DNA of 64,000 nt from JASGDC01 sp047605865 (GTDB lineage: Bacteria; Actinomycetota; Actinomycetes; Actinomycetales; Micrococcaceae): contig JASGFC010000004.1 in assembly GCA_047605865.1 (NCBI GenBank), positions 1 through 64,000 of the forward strand, in the 5' to 3' direction. Both the position numbers and the translations under genes were made by a program. Positions 1 through 8,427 of this stretch are shown here, piece after piece. How positions within the stretch are numbered: the first letter of the stretch is position 1; every line of letters begins with the position of its first letter. Under the pieces are notes generated by a model, which saw nothing but the letters and a program-made list of their open reading frames with translations, was not told the origin of the DNA and did no database searches.

Positions 1-2
1 AC

Positions 3-101
3 ACTGATGACGATGATACAGATACTGATGACGACACTGATTCTGATGACGACGAAGACGACGAAGATGATGATGACGACGACGAAGACGACGATCAGTA
101 A
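3..101 (+). CDS. C-terminal end of an unidentified protein with a poly-acidic tail (5' end outside window)
   Basis: The frame that ends at the TAA at 99-101 encodes only Asp, Glu, Thr, a single Ser and a final Gln from the window edge onward. It begins with alternating Thr-Asp units and ends in almost pure Asp/Glu. A stem-loop terminator follows at 125-156, which supports this being a real gene end. The 31 visible residues carry no family signature, so I do not name the protein. A long acidic tail of this kind is usually disordered and is found on several nucleic-acid-binding or chaperone-like proteins, but the function cannot be judged from here. The direction is given by the open frame and the terminator. 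Confidence 0.6.
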   Translation, partial: TDDDDTDTDDDTDSDDDEDDEDDDDDDEDDDQ

Positions 102-124
102 TTATCTTTAAACTTAGTTAAAGT

Positions 125-156
125 AAAATGAGGTGGTCATCAGGCCACCTCATTTT
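125..156. terminator. Bidirectional intrinsic terminator between acidic-tail gene and orn
   Basis: Twelve-base arms at 125-136 and 145-156 are perfectly complementary (AAAATGAGGTGG and its complement) around an 8-base loop. A T-run follows on the plus strand and an A-run precedes, so it can serve both the plus-strand gene ending at 101 and orn, whose stop is at 179 on the minus strand. Confidence 0.85.
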
Positions 157-178
157 TTATGTCTAGTTTATAAACGAA

Positions 179-787
179 TTATTGCGAATACTTTTTATTG
201 ATTTCTTGCAATGTTGCAACTGATGGCCCTGGTTCAGGAACAAAAATGGTATTGCGATAGAATTTAAGCTCTTGAATTGATTCAAAGATATCAGCCAGTG
301 CGCGATGCCCTTCAGCTTTTTCAGGTGCATTATTGTACACATCAGGGTACCATCTGCGTGTTAACTCTTTGATAGTGGAAACATCAAGGATGCGATAGTG
401 CAAGTAGGCAATAACCTCTGGCATATACTTTTGCAAAAAAGCTTTATCCATTCCAACTGAGTTACCAGCTAATAAGGCAATGCCTGGTTCAGAAATATAC
501 TTCTTAATATAAGACAATACTTCTTTTTGAGCATCATCAAGATCAAGACCATCTTTAATTTCATTAATGAGTCCGCTCTTAGTGTGCATCGCAGTGACAA
601 TATCATCCATGTTTTCAACAGCAGCAGGCTTGTCTGCTTTGATAACAACATCTAAACCTTTTGTATCAACAATGTTAAGTTCAGAATCGGTGATAAGAAC
701 AGAAACTTCAATCAAGGAATCTTGTTCCACATTAAGTCCTGTCATTTCACAATCCATCCAAACAATGGGATCTTTTATAGTGCTCAT
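179..787 (-). CDS. orn: Oligoribonuclease (3'-5' exoribonuclease for very short RNAs)
   Basis: Orn degrades the 2-5 nucleotide RNA end products of mRNA decay, and in many bacteria also pGpG, in the cytoplasm. The 202-residue protein has the DEDDh exonuclease residues. Asp12 and Glu14 lie in W-M-D-C-E-M-T-G, an Asp follows in N-S-V-G-M-D-K, and the closing H-R-A-L-A-D gives the catalytic His and Asp. Length and spacing match the family. It is transcribed away from the mannosyltransferase at 836, with a 48-base divergent gap, and ends at the shared terminator at 125-156. Confidence 0.95.
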   Translation of the reverse strand: MSTIKDPIVWMDCEMTGLNVEQDSLIEVSVLITDSELNIVDTKGLDVVIKADKPAAVENMDDIVTAMHTKSGLINEIKDGLDLDDAQKEVLSYIKKYISEPGIALLAGNSVGMDKAFLQKYMPEVIAYLHYRILDVSTIKELTRRWYPDVYNNAPEKAEGHRALADIFESIQELKFYRNTIFVPEPGPSVATLQEINKKYSQ

Positions 788-835
788 GCTTTTAACAATA
801 CGCTAATGTAGAATGTAAATGAAGAAAGGCATCAC

Positions 836-2377
836 GTGGATAGAGTTCTTGTTGACCCAAGTGCTGGTCACAAAAAAACCAGTTCTTCGGTACAAAAGAA
901 CTACATTTTTGGTTGCGTTTCATCTATTTTGATTTTAATCTCTTCCTTTGTCCTTGGTTGGGTTCCTCCAGAAGGAATGTGGGGAAGTCAGTTCTTTCTT
1001 AACCTGCGGCTTAATTACCCTGTAGTTCTCATTGCAGTATGCATGATGGTTTTAGGCACTATTGGTTTACTTCGCTCTTGGTTGCATATTGCAACTGAAT
1101 TAAGACCTTGGCAAGAAGGTTCGCTTCAAGCTGTTCAAAAAGCTTTTTATTACTGGGCTACACCTTTGATTTTTACCCTACCCATGTTTAGCCGAGATGT
1201 CTATGCATATATTGCGCAAGGCAGGTTAGTTAACAGTGGGTATAACCCTTACACCACAGGTACCTCTGCCATACCGGGATGGTTCTACATGGGAGCAGAC
1301 CCGATGTGGTCTGAATCACGCACACCTTATGGTCCGTTGTTCCTCTTCATGTCAAATATAGTCTACGTAGTTTCTGGTGGACACCCAGAAACTGCAGTGC
1401 TGTTATTTAGAGCAATTGCTTTGGCTGGTGTTGTTTTACTCTTTATTTATATACCAAAAGTTGCGCTACAAAATGATCAAAACCCTGCAAAAGCACTATG
1501 GGTTACAGCACTGTGTCCACTTTTTTTGTTCCACTTTATTGTGAGCTGCCACAATGATGCGCTCATGATGGGTTTCTTGGTGGCAGGTATCTATTTTATG
1601 CTTAGTGATCGGCCAATTGCAGGTTTATTATTGCTCTCACTTTCTATTGCTATTAAACCTATCACTTTGATTGCTATACCTTTTTTTGGGCTGATGTGGG
1701 CAGGATATCGTGATACATGGCCAGAGCGCATTAAATACTGGACTTTAAGCTCTGTGATTGCCCTTGGCCCTGTTATTATTATGGGCTTTGCTGCAGGTTG
1801 GGGAATAGGTTGGGTAGCTGCTTTTGGTACTCCTGGTCAAGCAACGCACTGGTATGCTCCAGTGGTTTTAACAAGAGACTTCCTCTTGAATTTCTTTGGT
1901 CCATTAGGTGTTAGCCCAGATTCATTATTAGTAGTTGTTAAGAATATTGCCCTTTTGTTAGCAGCATGTTTTTGTGCCTATCTTGTTCTTGGAGCCAACC
2001 ATTTAGGGCTAACACAGAGGATGTTCTATGCTTTTACTGCAGTGGTACTTTCATCAACTGTTATTCATCCCTGGTACATGTTATGGCTTCTTGTGCTCTG
2101 GGGAATTACAGGTGTAGAGTATGGAACAAGAATGATCTTATACATCTGGATTGTAGCTTTCTTCTTAGTCAATGCGATGCTAGATCCCCTAGATATTTCA
2201 ATCTTATTAAAGGGACATACACTTATTACATGGCTTGTGGGAGTTTTGACTGTCATTGGTATCTATTATTGTGTATTTCTTGATAAACATATGAAGTCTT
2301 TCTTCTTGCAAGGAAGTTATGATTATGCCACTGATAAGCCTGAAGTCATTGCAGGTCTGCAAAAGGTAGCTACGTGA
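836..2377 (+). CDS. Polyprenol-phosphomannose-dependent alpha-1,6-mannosyltransferase-like GT-C membrane protein
   Basis: A 513-residue polytopic protein with about a dozen hydrophobic segments. Near residue 120 it carries S-R-D-V-Y-A-Y-I-A-Q-G-R, followed by G-Y-N-P-Y. This is the acidic loop motif of GT-C mannosyltransferases of the MptA/MptB (GT87-like) group, which elongate the mannan backbone of lipomannan or related lipoglycans from polyprenyl-phosphate-mannose at the outer face of the membrane. The GTG start at 836 follows GAAAGG about 6 bases upstream. It appears to be monocistronic. The exact linkage and acceptor cannot be read from sequence, and MptA versus MptB is not resolved. Confidence 0.8.
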   Translation: MDRVLVDPSAGHKKTSSSVQKNYIFGCVSSILILISSFVLGWVPPEGMWGSQFFLNLRLNYPVVLIAVCMMVLGTIGLLRSWLHIATELRPWQEGSLQAVQKAFYYWATPLIFTLPMFSRDVYAYIAQGRLVNSGYNPYTTGTSAIPGWFYMGADPMWSESRTPYGPLFLFMSNIVYVVSGGHPETAVLLFRAIALAGVVLLFIYIPKVALQNDQNPAKALWVTALCPLFLFHFIVSCHNDALMMGFLVAGIYFMLSDRPIAGLLLLSLSIAIKPITLIAIPFFGLMWAGYRDTWPERIKYWTLSSVIALGPVIIMGFAAGWGIGWVAAFGTPGQATHWYAPVVLTRDFLLNFFGPLGVSPDSLLVVVKNIALLLAACFCAYLVLGANHLGLTQRMFYAFTAVVLSSTVIHPWYMLWLLVLWGITGVEYGTRMILYIWIVAFFLVNAMLDPLDISILLKGHTLITWLVGVLTVIGIYYCVFLDKHMKSFFLQGSYDYATDKPEVIAGLQKVAT

Positions 2378-2513
2378 TGTACTACACAAAACAGCAGATT
2401 AAGTTTAGCTACCATGCCCAAAACTTTAACACGTTACGATACTCAAAAATAAATCTTGATATTCTGTTACATTAAAATAGGTTGGCTAAGGATTAATAGT
2501 TTAGGTATATTCC

Positions 2514-4316
2514 ATGAAAGAAACATCAACGAAGCAAGTAGTTTTTGAAGACGAGAACTTTAATATCACTGATTTCTTGGAAAAGAAGATCAAAAAAAAT
2601 CCTGGTTATGCCATTTATAGCCGCAAAATGCGGGGGCAATGGGTAGATGTAACTATCAAAAAGTTTCAAGCAGATGTAAAAATTATTGCCAAATCTCTTC
2701 TGGCTCAAGGACTCAAGCCAGGAGATCGTGTTGCGATTATGTCTCCAACACGTTATGAGTGGTCTTTAGTTGATTTTGCCATGTGGTATGCCGGCTTGGT
2801 TAGTGTGCCAATCTTTGAAACCTCTTCACGCCCACAAATAGAATGGATTTTAGAAGACTCTGGTGCTAAAGCAGCTTTTGTTGATTCCTTAGAGCGCGCT
2901 CAATTAGTAACAGATGCTGCACGCAAAGTTGGGCAGCCGCTAGAACATCTATGGCAATTTGAAGAAGGTGGAATTGGTACCAACTATGAAAATTTGCTAT
3001 CTACTTCAGATATTTCAGATGAAGAACTTGAACAAGCTAGATCAAGTGCCACTATGAATTCTGTTGCCACACTAGTTTATACTTCAGGAACTACAGGCAA
3101 ATCAAAAGGATGTGAATTAACACATGGCAACTTCGTTGACATGGCTCAAAATACACCTCCTATTGTTCAAGAAATCGTTGCAGGTGGCACATCACGTGTG
3201 CTCTTATTTCTCCCGCTAGCTCATGCCTTAGCTCGCGCTATTCAATTTATTGCTTTAGCTGCAGATGCAACTTTGGCACATAGCAAGATGAGCAATATTG
3301 TAGAAGATTTTCAAAGTTTCAAACCCAACTGGTTTTTAGCTGTACCACGAGTCATGGAAAAATTTTATGCTTCAGCATTAAATAGTGCTGAAAACTCAGG
3401 CAGTGGAAAAATCTTTAAACGAGGTTCAGATATTTCCATCAAATACGCTGAACAGGAAGAAAAAGGGACTTTAACGTTTAGTACTAAAGCTCAGAAGTTC
3501 GTTTTCGATAAAATTATTTACGCTAAAATTCGTAAGAATCTTGGCGGTCATGCAAGATGGGTAGTTTGCGGTGGAAGTGCATTGAATCCTGATTTGACAA
3601 AATTCTTCGCTGGCGCAGGAATTCGTATTATCGAAGGATACGGCCTTACTGAAACTACTGGTCCTATTACAGTTAATACTCCTTCTCACACCTTGCTAGG
3701 TTCGGTCGGACGTCCACTGCCAGGAGTGACAGTTCGTATCGCTGATGATGGAGAAATACTTGTTAAAGGTCCAAGTATTTTTAAAGCTTATTGGAAAAAT
3801 CCAGAAGCCAGTAAACTCGCTTTCGATGAAGATGGTTGGTTCAAAACTGGTGATTTAGGACAGCTAGAAGATGGCTTTTTGATGATTACTGGACGTAAGA
3901 AAGATGTTCTTGTTACTGCTGGTGGTAAAAACGTTTACCCTACACCAATGGAAGAGGGCATTAAAGCTTCACAAATTGTAGATCAAGTCATTGTAGTGGG
4001 AGAAAATAAACCATTTGTTTCTGCCATGATTATCCTCGATAGAGAACAACTTCCAAAATGGGCTAAAACACAAGGTCTAGATAGCAATATGACGGTTGAC
4101 GAAGCAGTTGAGAACCCTCAAGTTATTGCAGAAGTCCAAGGCTATGTTGATAAGGTAAACAACAATGTATCTCGTGCTGAATCTATTAGAAAATTCAAAA
4201 TTGTTCCACGAAGCTTAGACATAGAATCTGGACATATGACACCAACACTAAAGCTTAAACGAGCTGCGGTCATCAAAGATTTTAATGATGTAGTGCAACA
4301 GATGTATTCGAAATAA
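2514..4316 (+). CDS. Long-chain fatty-acid-CoA ligase (FadD15-type AMP-forming synthetase)
   Basis: A 600-residue member of the ANL adenylating family that activates fatty acids to acyl-AMP and then acyl-CoA. Core motifs appear in order: Y-T-S-G-T-T-G-K-S-K-G (P-loop, near 188), G-Y-G-L-T-E-T-T-G (A5, near 380), W-F-K-T-G-D-L-G (A7), G-R-K-K-D-V-L-V-T-A-G-G-K-N (A8 hinge) and a C-terminal L-K-L-K-R holding the catalytic Lys. It resembles the actinobacterial FadD15 group. The last 35 bases overlap the 3' end of the convergent MFS gene. No clear Shine-Dalgarno sequence precedes the ATG. Confidence 0.9.
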   Translation: MKETSTKQVVFEDENFNITDFLEKKIKKNPGYAIYSRKMRGQWVDVTIKKFQADVKIIAKSLLAQGLKPGDRVAIMSPTRYEWSLVDFAMWYAGLVSVPIFETSSRPQIEWILEDSGAKAAFVDSLERAQLVTDAARKVGQPLEHLWQFEEGGIGTNYENLLSTSDISDEELEQARSSATMNSVATLVYTSGTTGKSKGCELTHGNFVDMAQNTPPIVQEIVAGGTSRVLLFLPLAHALARAIQFIALAADATLAHSKMSNIVEDFQSFKPNWFLAVPRVMEKFYASALNSAENSGSGKIFKRGSDISIKYAEQEEKGTLTFSTKAQKFVFDKIIYAKIRKNLGGHARWVVCGGSALNPDLTKFFAGAGIRIIEGYGLTETTGPITVNTPSHTLLGSVGRPLPGVTVRIADDGEILVKGPSIFKAYWKNPEASKLAFDEDGWFKTGDLGQLEDGFLMITGRKKDVLVTAGGKNVYPTPMEEGIKASQIVDQVIVVGENKPFVSAMIILDREQLPKWAKTQGLDSNMTVDEAVENPQVIAEVQGYVDKVNNNVSRAESIRKFKIVPRSLDIESGHMTPTLKLKRAAVIKDFNDVVQQMYSK

Positions 4317-5526
4317 ACTGTTTGTAAATAATGGCTAGCACCAACAACACAGTGGTTGTTGCCGTTACTGATAAAAATGCAGTATTGTAGCTTGTTTTTT
4401 GTGCCAATAGCCCTACAAGAGCAGCTCCAATAGCCTGACCAATGATAATTCCAGAGCTAAACAGAGTCATGACAGTAGAAACTTGATGATTCCCTGCTTC
4501 TTGACTACCAATACTGAAAAGTGTCACCATAGTTGGCCCTAAACCTGCACCCATGATGAAAAGCAGAATAACAAGAGGCACGATAGAATTGCAGAGTGCT
4601 AAAGGCAACGATGCCAAAAACATGATGGTAGTAAAACTTAGCCATCGATTCGCAAAAGAAAAACTTCTAGGTAAAAAGACAATAGCAAAAGCAAAGCCTG
4701 CTGAACCAATACCCATAGCACCATAGATAATACCTGTTAGCGAGCTATTGTATTTTGTACCCATAAAAGCTGCTAGTGAGTTCAATGTTGCGCCAAAGAA
4801 AAAGCCAATACACAGCATACCTAATAAAGGGACAATAAGTGCAGCCCTTGCCAGTGAAGCAGTATCAAGGTGTTCATCTTCAGTTACTTGTGCTTTTGTA
4901 CCCTTGACATATTCCTTAGTGTGATGAAAAGCGAAAGCAAGAACAAAGATAAAAGTCAGGACAGCAGCAATAATAAGTGGAGCGCGAGGATCAATAAGGC
5001 TTGCAAGAATACCTACCAATACTGGGCCTAGCACAAAGCTTGTTTCATCAGCCATTGATTCATAACTTAAGGTTGCTGAAATTAACTTTTGTTCTCGAAT
5101 AGGGTTAATATCATTAGCTTTGAAAATATGAAGCCATCGTGCTCGAACTAGTGCTGCTACTTGTGGGGAGAAGAAGCCAGCGCCAAAAGCTAAAGCAATA
5201 ATAACGTTTAAATGTGCATGATGAGAAGTAAAATAAACCAGTGCAAGCAACAAAATTCCTTGCAAAAGAGCAAAAGGAACTAGAATCTTTTGCTGCCCGT
5301 GCGAATCAGAAAACTTGCCAACAAATGGCGCTGAAAAAGCTGAACTAAGACCTGCAATGGCAGAAACTAAACCTGCCTGCGCGTAAGAATTAGTGTAATG
5401 AAGCACTAAGGTAGTGATTCCTACCACTATCATGGCAAGAGGTAACCGCCCAATAAAAGTGACAAGAAAGTATCCTTTACCGGTAAAAGAGAATAACTCA
5501 TGACTGGTTTTTTGTTGAGTAGTCAT
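4282..5526 (-). CDS. Major facilitator superfamily transporter
   Basis: A 414-residue protein with about 12 hydrophobic segments. The loop between helices 2 and 3 reads G-K-F-S-D-S-H-G-Q-Q-K, an MFS motif A variant. The overall pattern resembles small-molecule or drug exporters of the MFS, but the substrate is unknown. Its ATG overlaps the TGA of the upstream thrE-like gene (ATGA at 5523-5526), so the two are probably translated together. The last residues are encoded antisense to the end of the acyl-CoA ligase gene. Confidence 0.8.
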   Translation of the reverse strand: MTTQQKTSHELFSFTGKGYFLVTFIGRLPLAMIVVGITTLVLHYTNSYAQAGLVSAIAGLSSAFSAPFVGKFSDSHGQQKILVPFALLQGILLLALVYFTSHHAHLNVIIALAFGAGFFSPQVAALVRARWLHIFKANDINPIREQKLISATLSYESMADETSFVLGPVLVGILASLIDPRAPLIIAAVLTFIFVLAFAFHHTKEYVKGTKAQVTEDEHLDTASLARAALIVPLLGMLCIGFFFGATLNSLAAFMGTKYNSSLTGIIYGAMGIGSAGFAFAIVFLPRSFSFANRWLSFTTIMFLASLPLALCNSIVPLVILLFIMGAGLGPTMVTLFSIGSQEAGNHQVSTVMTLFSSGIIIGQAIGAALVGLLAQKTSYNTAFLSVTATTTVLLVLAIIYKQFISNTSVALHH

Positions 5527-6947
5527 TGCGCTTTAGGGGGTTTTCCGAATTTAAGTTTGCTTTCTAATGGTTGACCCAGGAAATCTCCAAGTACAACACC
5601 TGCTGCCAGTCCAACAGCTACCATAATGGCTGATGCCAAATCTGTAATACCACCTGCAGAAGAAGAAACGCCTGTAGTTAAATTGTAGGTTGCTCGCAGA
5701 ATGCTCATACCTGGTAGCAAGTTAATCATTGCTGGAAGGAAAATAACAATGGATGGCACTTCTAAGCTGGTTGAGAAGATACGAGCTAAAATACCAATAA
5801 CCACGGCTGCGATGGCTGGAGCAAGACGAGGCCCAATATTTATAGATGTCATGAGATAAAACGTTATATACCCACACATGGCACATGCCGCTACGGGCAT
5901 AAGAGTTCTACGGGCAGTTTGTTTAGAAATTGCATAACACACTGCAGCAAAACCTGTTAAGAAAATATGGAGCACAAAATTTGGACCTTGAAAGGTTTGT
6001 GTTACGTCTATAGGGTTAAGATTCACCAAATCTATGATGACTAAACCAATTGAAATTCCGGCTACAATACCAGTAAAAGTTAAGAAAACCGTGAGGCTTC
6101 GCGCCGAAGCAGTAACAGGGTATCCGGTAATGGTATCTCGAACCGCTGAAACTAGACCCATAGTAGGTAAGAGTGAAAGAACACCACTGGCAATAATCAA
6201 GGAGGGGGACATGGGTACCCCTATATAGGAAGAGATACCTGCAAGTACACTAATAACGGTTACGCTAATAGAGATACTATATAGTTCAGGCAGATGGACT
6301 TTATTCATCTGGCGAATCATGATGCTCACGATGCTACTAATAACGAATGCAGCTGCTGCACTAAAGAGAGTACCACCGAGGGTAATTACAGAACAGAAGT
6401 AGAAAAGACCTAAGGCAAGGTTCACAAACCAGCGAGCATAAGGTTTTGGGCTCCTATTGATGAATCTGATTCTATCGCGAGCTTCGGTGACACTTACTTT
6501 GTGTTCGATAATATCTTGAACCAACTCGTAAATTCTAACGAGTCCTAGGTAGTTATCACTCCAATAACGTGTAACTCGTAGTAGGTTGTAAGGTATTTCT
6601 CCAGGTGGGGAGTAGTTGATATTGGCTGCTTGATAATTAATGTCCATATCAACATGTTTGAGCCCATAAGCTCCGGTTACGGCAATGAGTGCAGTTTCTA
6701 CTTCTCTAGCACCAGCACCGAAGCGTAGCAAGGATTCTGAAACATCAGCTGCAAGCTGGACGATTTCTCTGGCAACTTTTTCTTGAGGAGTTTCGCTTCT
6801 TCTGCCTTTAACTTTGTATTGAGATCCTTCAAGTCTATCTAGTAAATCAACCTGAGTTGTGACAGGCTCACCAGCCCTGATAGGGTTGAGGATCATACGC
6901 TTTATGCGTTCGCTTTTACTGAGATCCTTTTGCCATGCTCTTTCCAC
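5523..6947 (-). CDS. thrE: Threonine/serine exporter family protein (ThrE type)
   Basis: A 474-residue protein combining a soluble N-terminal part (about 1-170) with roughly ten membrane segments in two bundles, as in Corynebacterium ThrE, where the DUF1212 and DUF3815 halves are fused. The N-terminal region contains the family-typical stretch S-L-L-R-F-G-A-G-A-R-E-V-E, followed by the N-Y-S-P-P-G-E region. The predicted role is proton-motive-force-driven export of threonine and serine. It is the first gene of a two-gene minus-strand unit with the MFS transporter, joined by a 4-base stop/start overlap. Substrate assignment rests on family likeness only. Confidence 0.85.
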   Translation of the reverse strand: MERAWQKDLSKSERIKRMILNPIRAGEPVTTQVDLLDRLEGSQYKVKGRRSETPQEKVAREIVQLAADVSESLLRFGAGAREVETALIAVTGAYGLKHVDMDINYQAANINYSPPGEIPYNLLRVTRYWSDNYLGLVRIYELVQDIIEHKVSVTEARDRIRFINRSPKPYARWFVNLALGLFYFCSVITLGGTLFSAAAAFVISSIVSIMIRQMNKVHLPELYSISISVTVISVLAGISSYIGVPMSPSLIIASGVLSLLPTMGLVSAVRDTITGYPVTASARSLTVFLTFTGIVAGISIGLVIIDLVNLNPIDVTQTFQGPNFVLHIFLTGFAAVCYAISKQTARRTLMPVAACAMCGYITFYLMTSINIGPRLAPAIAAVVIGILARIFSTSLEVPSIVIFLPAMINLLPGMSILRATYNLTTGVSSSAGGITDLASAIMVAVGLAAGVVLGDFLGQPLESKLKFGKPPKAQ

Positions 6948-7040
6948 ATTTATACTTTCTCACATCATATGAGGTTTAACAATCTCATAACAATTTTAAA
7001 AGTAATAAAAGAAAAGTTGAATTTTAGCTGTGAATCCGAT

Positions 7041-7808
7041 TTAGCCTGATATTCCAAAGGCATGGCCTACAAAGTAGGTAAATGCCATAGTTAAACAGCC
7101 AACTATCGTGTTACGTGCAATTGATGGCAGTATTTTTGATTGTCCAAGTTTTGAGCCAATAACACCTGTAAGAATCAAGGCAGAAACTACTGCAAAAACA
7201 CATGCTGCCACTGATGTTGAATGAGTGTTAGGTATTAAAATTGCAAGAAATGGTAAGATACCGCCAATACTGAAGGCTAGGAAAGAAGCAAAGGCAGCAT
7301 GCCATGGACTTGTCAAATCTTCAGGGTCAATGCCAAGTTCAATTTCAGCATGAGCTTTAAGTGGGTCTTGTTGTGTTAATTCATGAGCAACGCGTTCTGC
7401 AAGTTCTCGTGAAAGACCTTTTTCCTCATACATTTCAGCAAGCTCAACTTCTTCTTCCTCAGGGTAGTTATCTAATTCCCAAGTATGGCGTTCTAGAGCG
7501 GCAGCTTCAGCATCCTTTTGAGAGCTTACCGAAACATATTCTCCACCAGCCATTGAGAGAGCTCCTGCCACTAAACCAGCTAATCCAGCAGTAAAAATTG
7601 CTCCTTTACTAGTTGTTGCACCTGCTACACCTATCACGATGCCTGCAATAGAAACTATTCCATCATTTGCCCCGAGAACACCAGCTCGTAGCCAGTTAAG
7701 GCGACTATTGAGAGATTCTTGACGGTGATCTTCGTCTCGAGTGTTATAAGGTACTGCTTGATTATTTTGCATGATATTTATTCTATCTAAAGTAGAGTGA
7801 GTATTCAT
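7041..7808 (-). CDS. VIT1/CCC1-family iron/manganese transporter
   Basis: A 255-residue membrane protein. The first membrane region has G-A-N-D-G-I-V-S-I-A-G and the second has G-G-E-Y-V-S-V-S-S-Q, both signatures of the VIT/CCC1 (DUF125) family that moves Fe2+ or Mn2+ across membranes. Between them lies a Glu-rich cytosolic segment (about residues 95-150, with E-E-E-E-V-E and several E-x-x-E pairs) that corresponds to the family's metal-binding domain. Three further hydrophobic segments finish the protein. It is divergent from the universal stress gene, with a 122-base region between them that holds a tandem repeat. Confidence 0.9.
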   Translation of the reverse strand: MNTHSTLDRINIMQNNQAVPYNTRDEDHRQESLNSRLNWLRAGVLGANDGIVSIAGIVIGVAGATTSKGAIFTAGLAGLVAGALSMAGGEYVSVSSQKDAEAAALERHTWELDNYPEEEEVELAEMYEEKGLSRELAERVAHELTQQDPLKAHAEIELGIDPEDLTSPWHAAFASFLAFSIGGILPFLAILIPNTHSTSVAACVFAVVSALILTGVIGSKLGQSKILPSIARNTIVGCLTMAFTYFVGHAFGISG

Positions 7809-7845
7809 CTTGAAAGTTAAGATGAACTCTCAGAATTATTCAGTT

Positions 7846-7865
7846 AAATAGGGGTAAATAGGGGT
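7846..7865. repeat. Tandem duplication of AAATAGGGGT in a divergent promoter region
   Basis: Two perfect adjacent copies of the 10-mer AAATAGGGGT lie midway between the VIT/CCC1 gene (minus) and the universal stress gene (plus). The GGGG is conspicuous in AT-rich intergenic DNA. The position suits a regulator site shared by both genes, but no known operator is recognised. Confidence 0.5.
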
Positions 7866-7886
7866 TTTTCTCTAGCGACGCGGGAG

Positions 7887-7892
7887 TATACT
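7887..7892 (+). promoter_or_regulatory. Possible -10 element of the universal stress gene
   Basis: TATACT lies 38 bases before the probable start codon at 7934. No good -35 TTGACA sits 16-18 bases upstream. Instead there is GGTTT (7863-7867) upstream and GGGAGTAT just at the -10. This loosely resembles the GGTTT/GGGTAT pattern of stress sigma factors of the SigB/SigF group, so sigma assignment is open. Confidence 0.35.
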
Positions 7893-7933
7893 GAAGATAG
7901 AACACAGAGGTGTTAGAAGAATAGGAGTCGATG

Positions 7934-8377
7934 ATGTCTACTCAAGGTCCTGTAATTGTTGGTTATGATGGTTCTCAGCAAGCTGATAAGGCTTTAGAGG
8001 CTGCTGCTAATCATGCTCGAATGTATGGAACTAGTCTAAAAATTGTTACCGCTTACGATGACACACCTTCAAGTTTTGCTGATGGTATGTTTGGTATCAG
8101 TCAGATTGATCCAGAAATCATTGAAGCATCTGCGCAAAATGCTGAAGATTTAGTACAGAAAGCTCAAAAGAAAGCTCAAGAAATTGCCCCTGACATTGCT
8201 GTTGATACTTCTGTAGTTGTTGGGCGTCCTTCTCAGGCTTTGGTTGAAGCTGCTGAAAACGCTAGTCTGATTGTTGTTGGTGCTCATGGTGATACAGCGT
8301 GGAAACGTTTATTACTAGGTTCTACATCAACAGAAGTTATTCATCATGCTGGTGTTCCAGTGTTAGTTATTCGCTAA
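7934..8377 (+). CDS. Universal stress protein (UspA family, ATP-binding type)
   Basis: A single-domain Usp of about 147 residues. The C-terminal V-G-A-H-G-D-T-x7-G-S-T-S matches the ATP-binding signature (G-2x-G-9x-G-S/T) of Usp proteins, which act in the cytoplasm in stress and dormancy survival. Two ATGs are adjacent, at 7931 and 7934. The AGGAG at 7923-7927 is spaced 6 bases from the second and only 3 from the first, so I prefer 7934. A strong stem-loop follows at 8392-8423. Confidence 0.93.
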   Translation: MSTQGPVIVGYDGSQQADKALEAAANHARMYGTSLKIVTAYDDTPSSFADGMFGISQIDPEIIEASAQNAEDLVQKAQKKAQEIAPDIAVDTSVVVGRPSQALVEAAENASLIVVGAHGDTAWKRLLLGSTSTEVIHHAGVPVLVIR

Positions 8378-8391
8378 ATTTTATAAAAAAG

Positions 8392-8423
8392 AGTGGTCCT
8401 TGAAATAACTTTCAAGGACCACT
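8392..8423. terminator. Bidirectional terminator between usp and the SSB paralogue
   Basis: Perfect 14-base arms (AGTGGTCCTTGAAA at 8392-8405 and its complement at 8410-8423) enclose a 4-base loop. On the minus strand the hairpin runs into a T-run (complement of the A-run at about 8385-8390), so it is best placed to end the SSB gene. It can also stop transcription from usp. Confidence 0.85.
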
Positions 8424-8427
8424 TGTA

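Noticed and set aside
1..100. The GATGAC-type repeats at the window start as a CRISPR or satellite array.
   Set aside because: The repeats are in-frame Asp/Glu codons ending in a stop and terminator. There are no constant-length spacers.
567..806. A 79-codon frame on the plus strand opposite the orn N-terminus.
   Set aside because: orn is unambiguous here with its catalytic residues on the minus strand. The plus-strand frame is a shadow.
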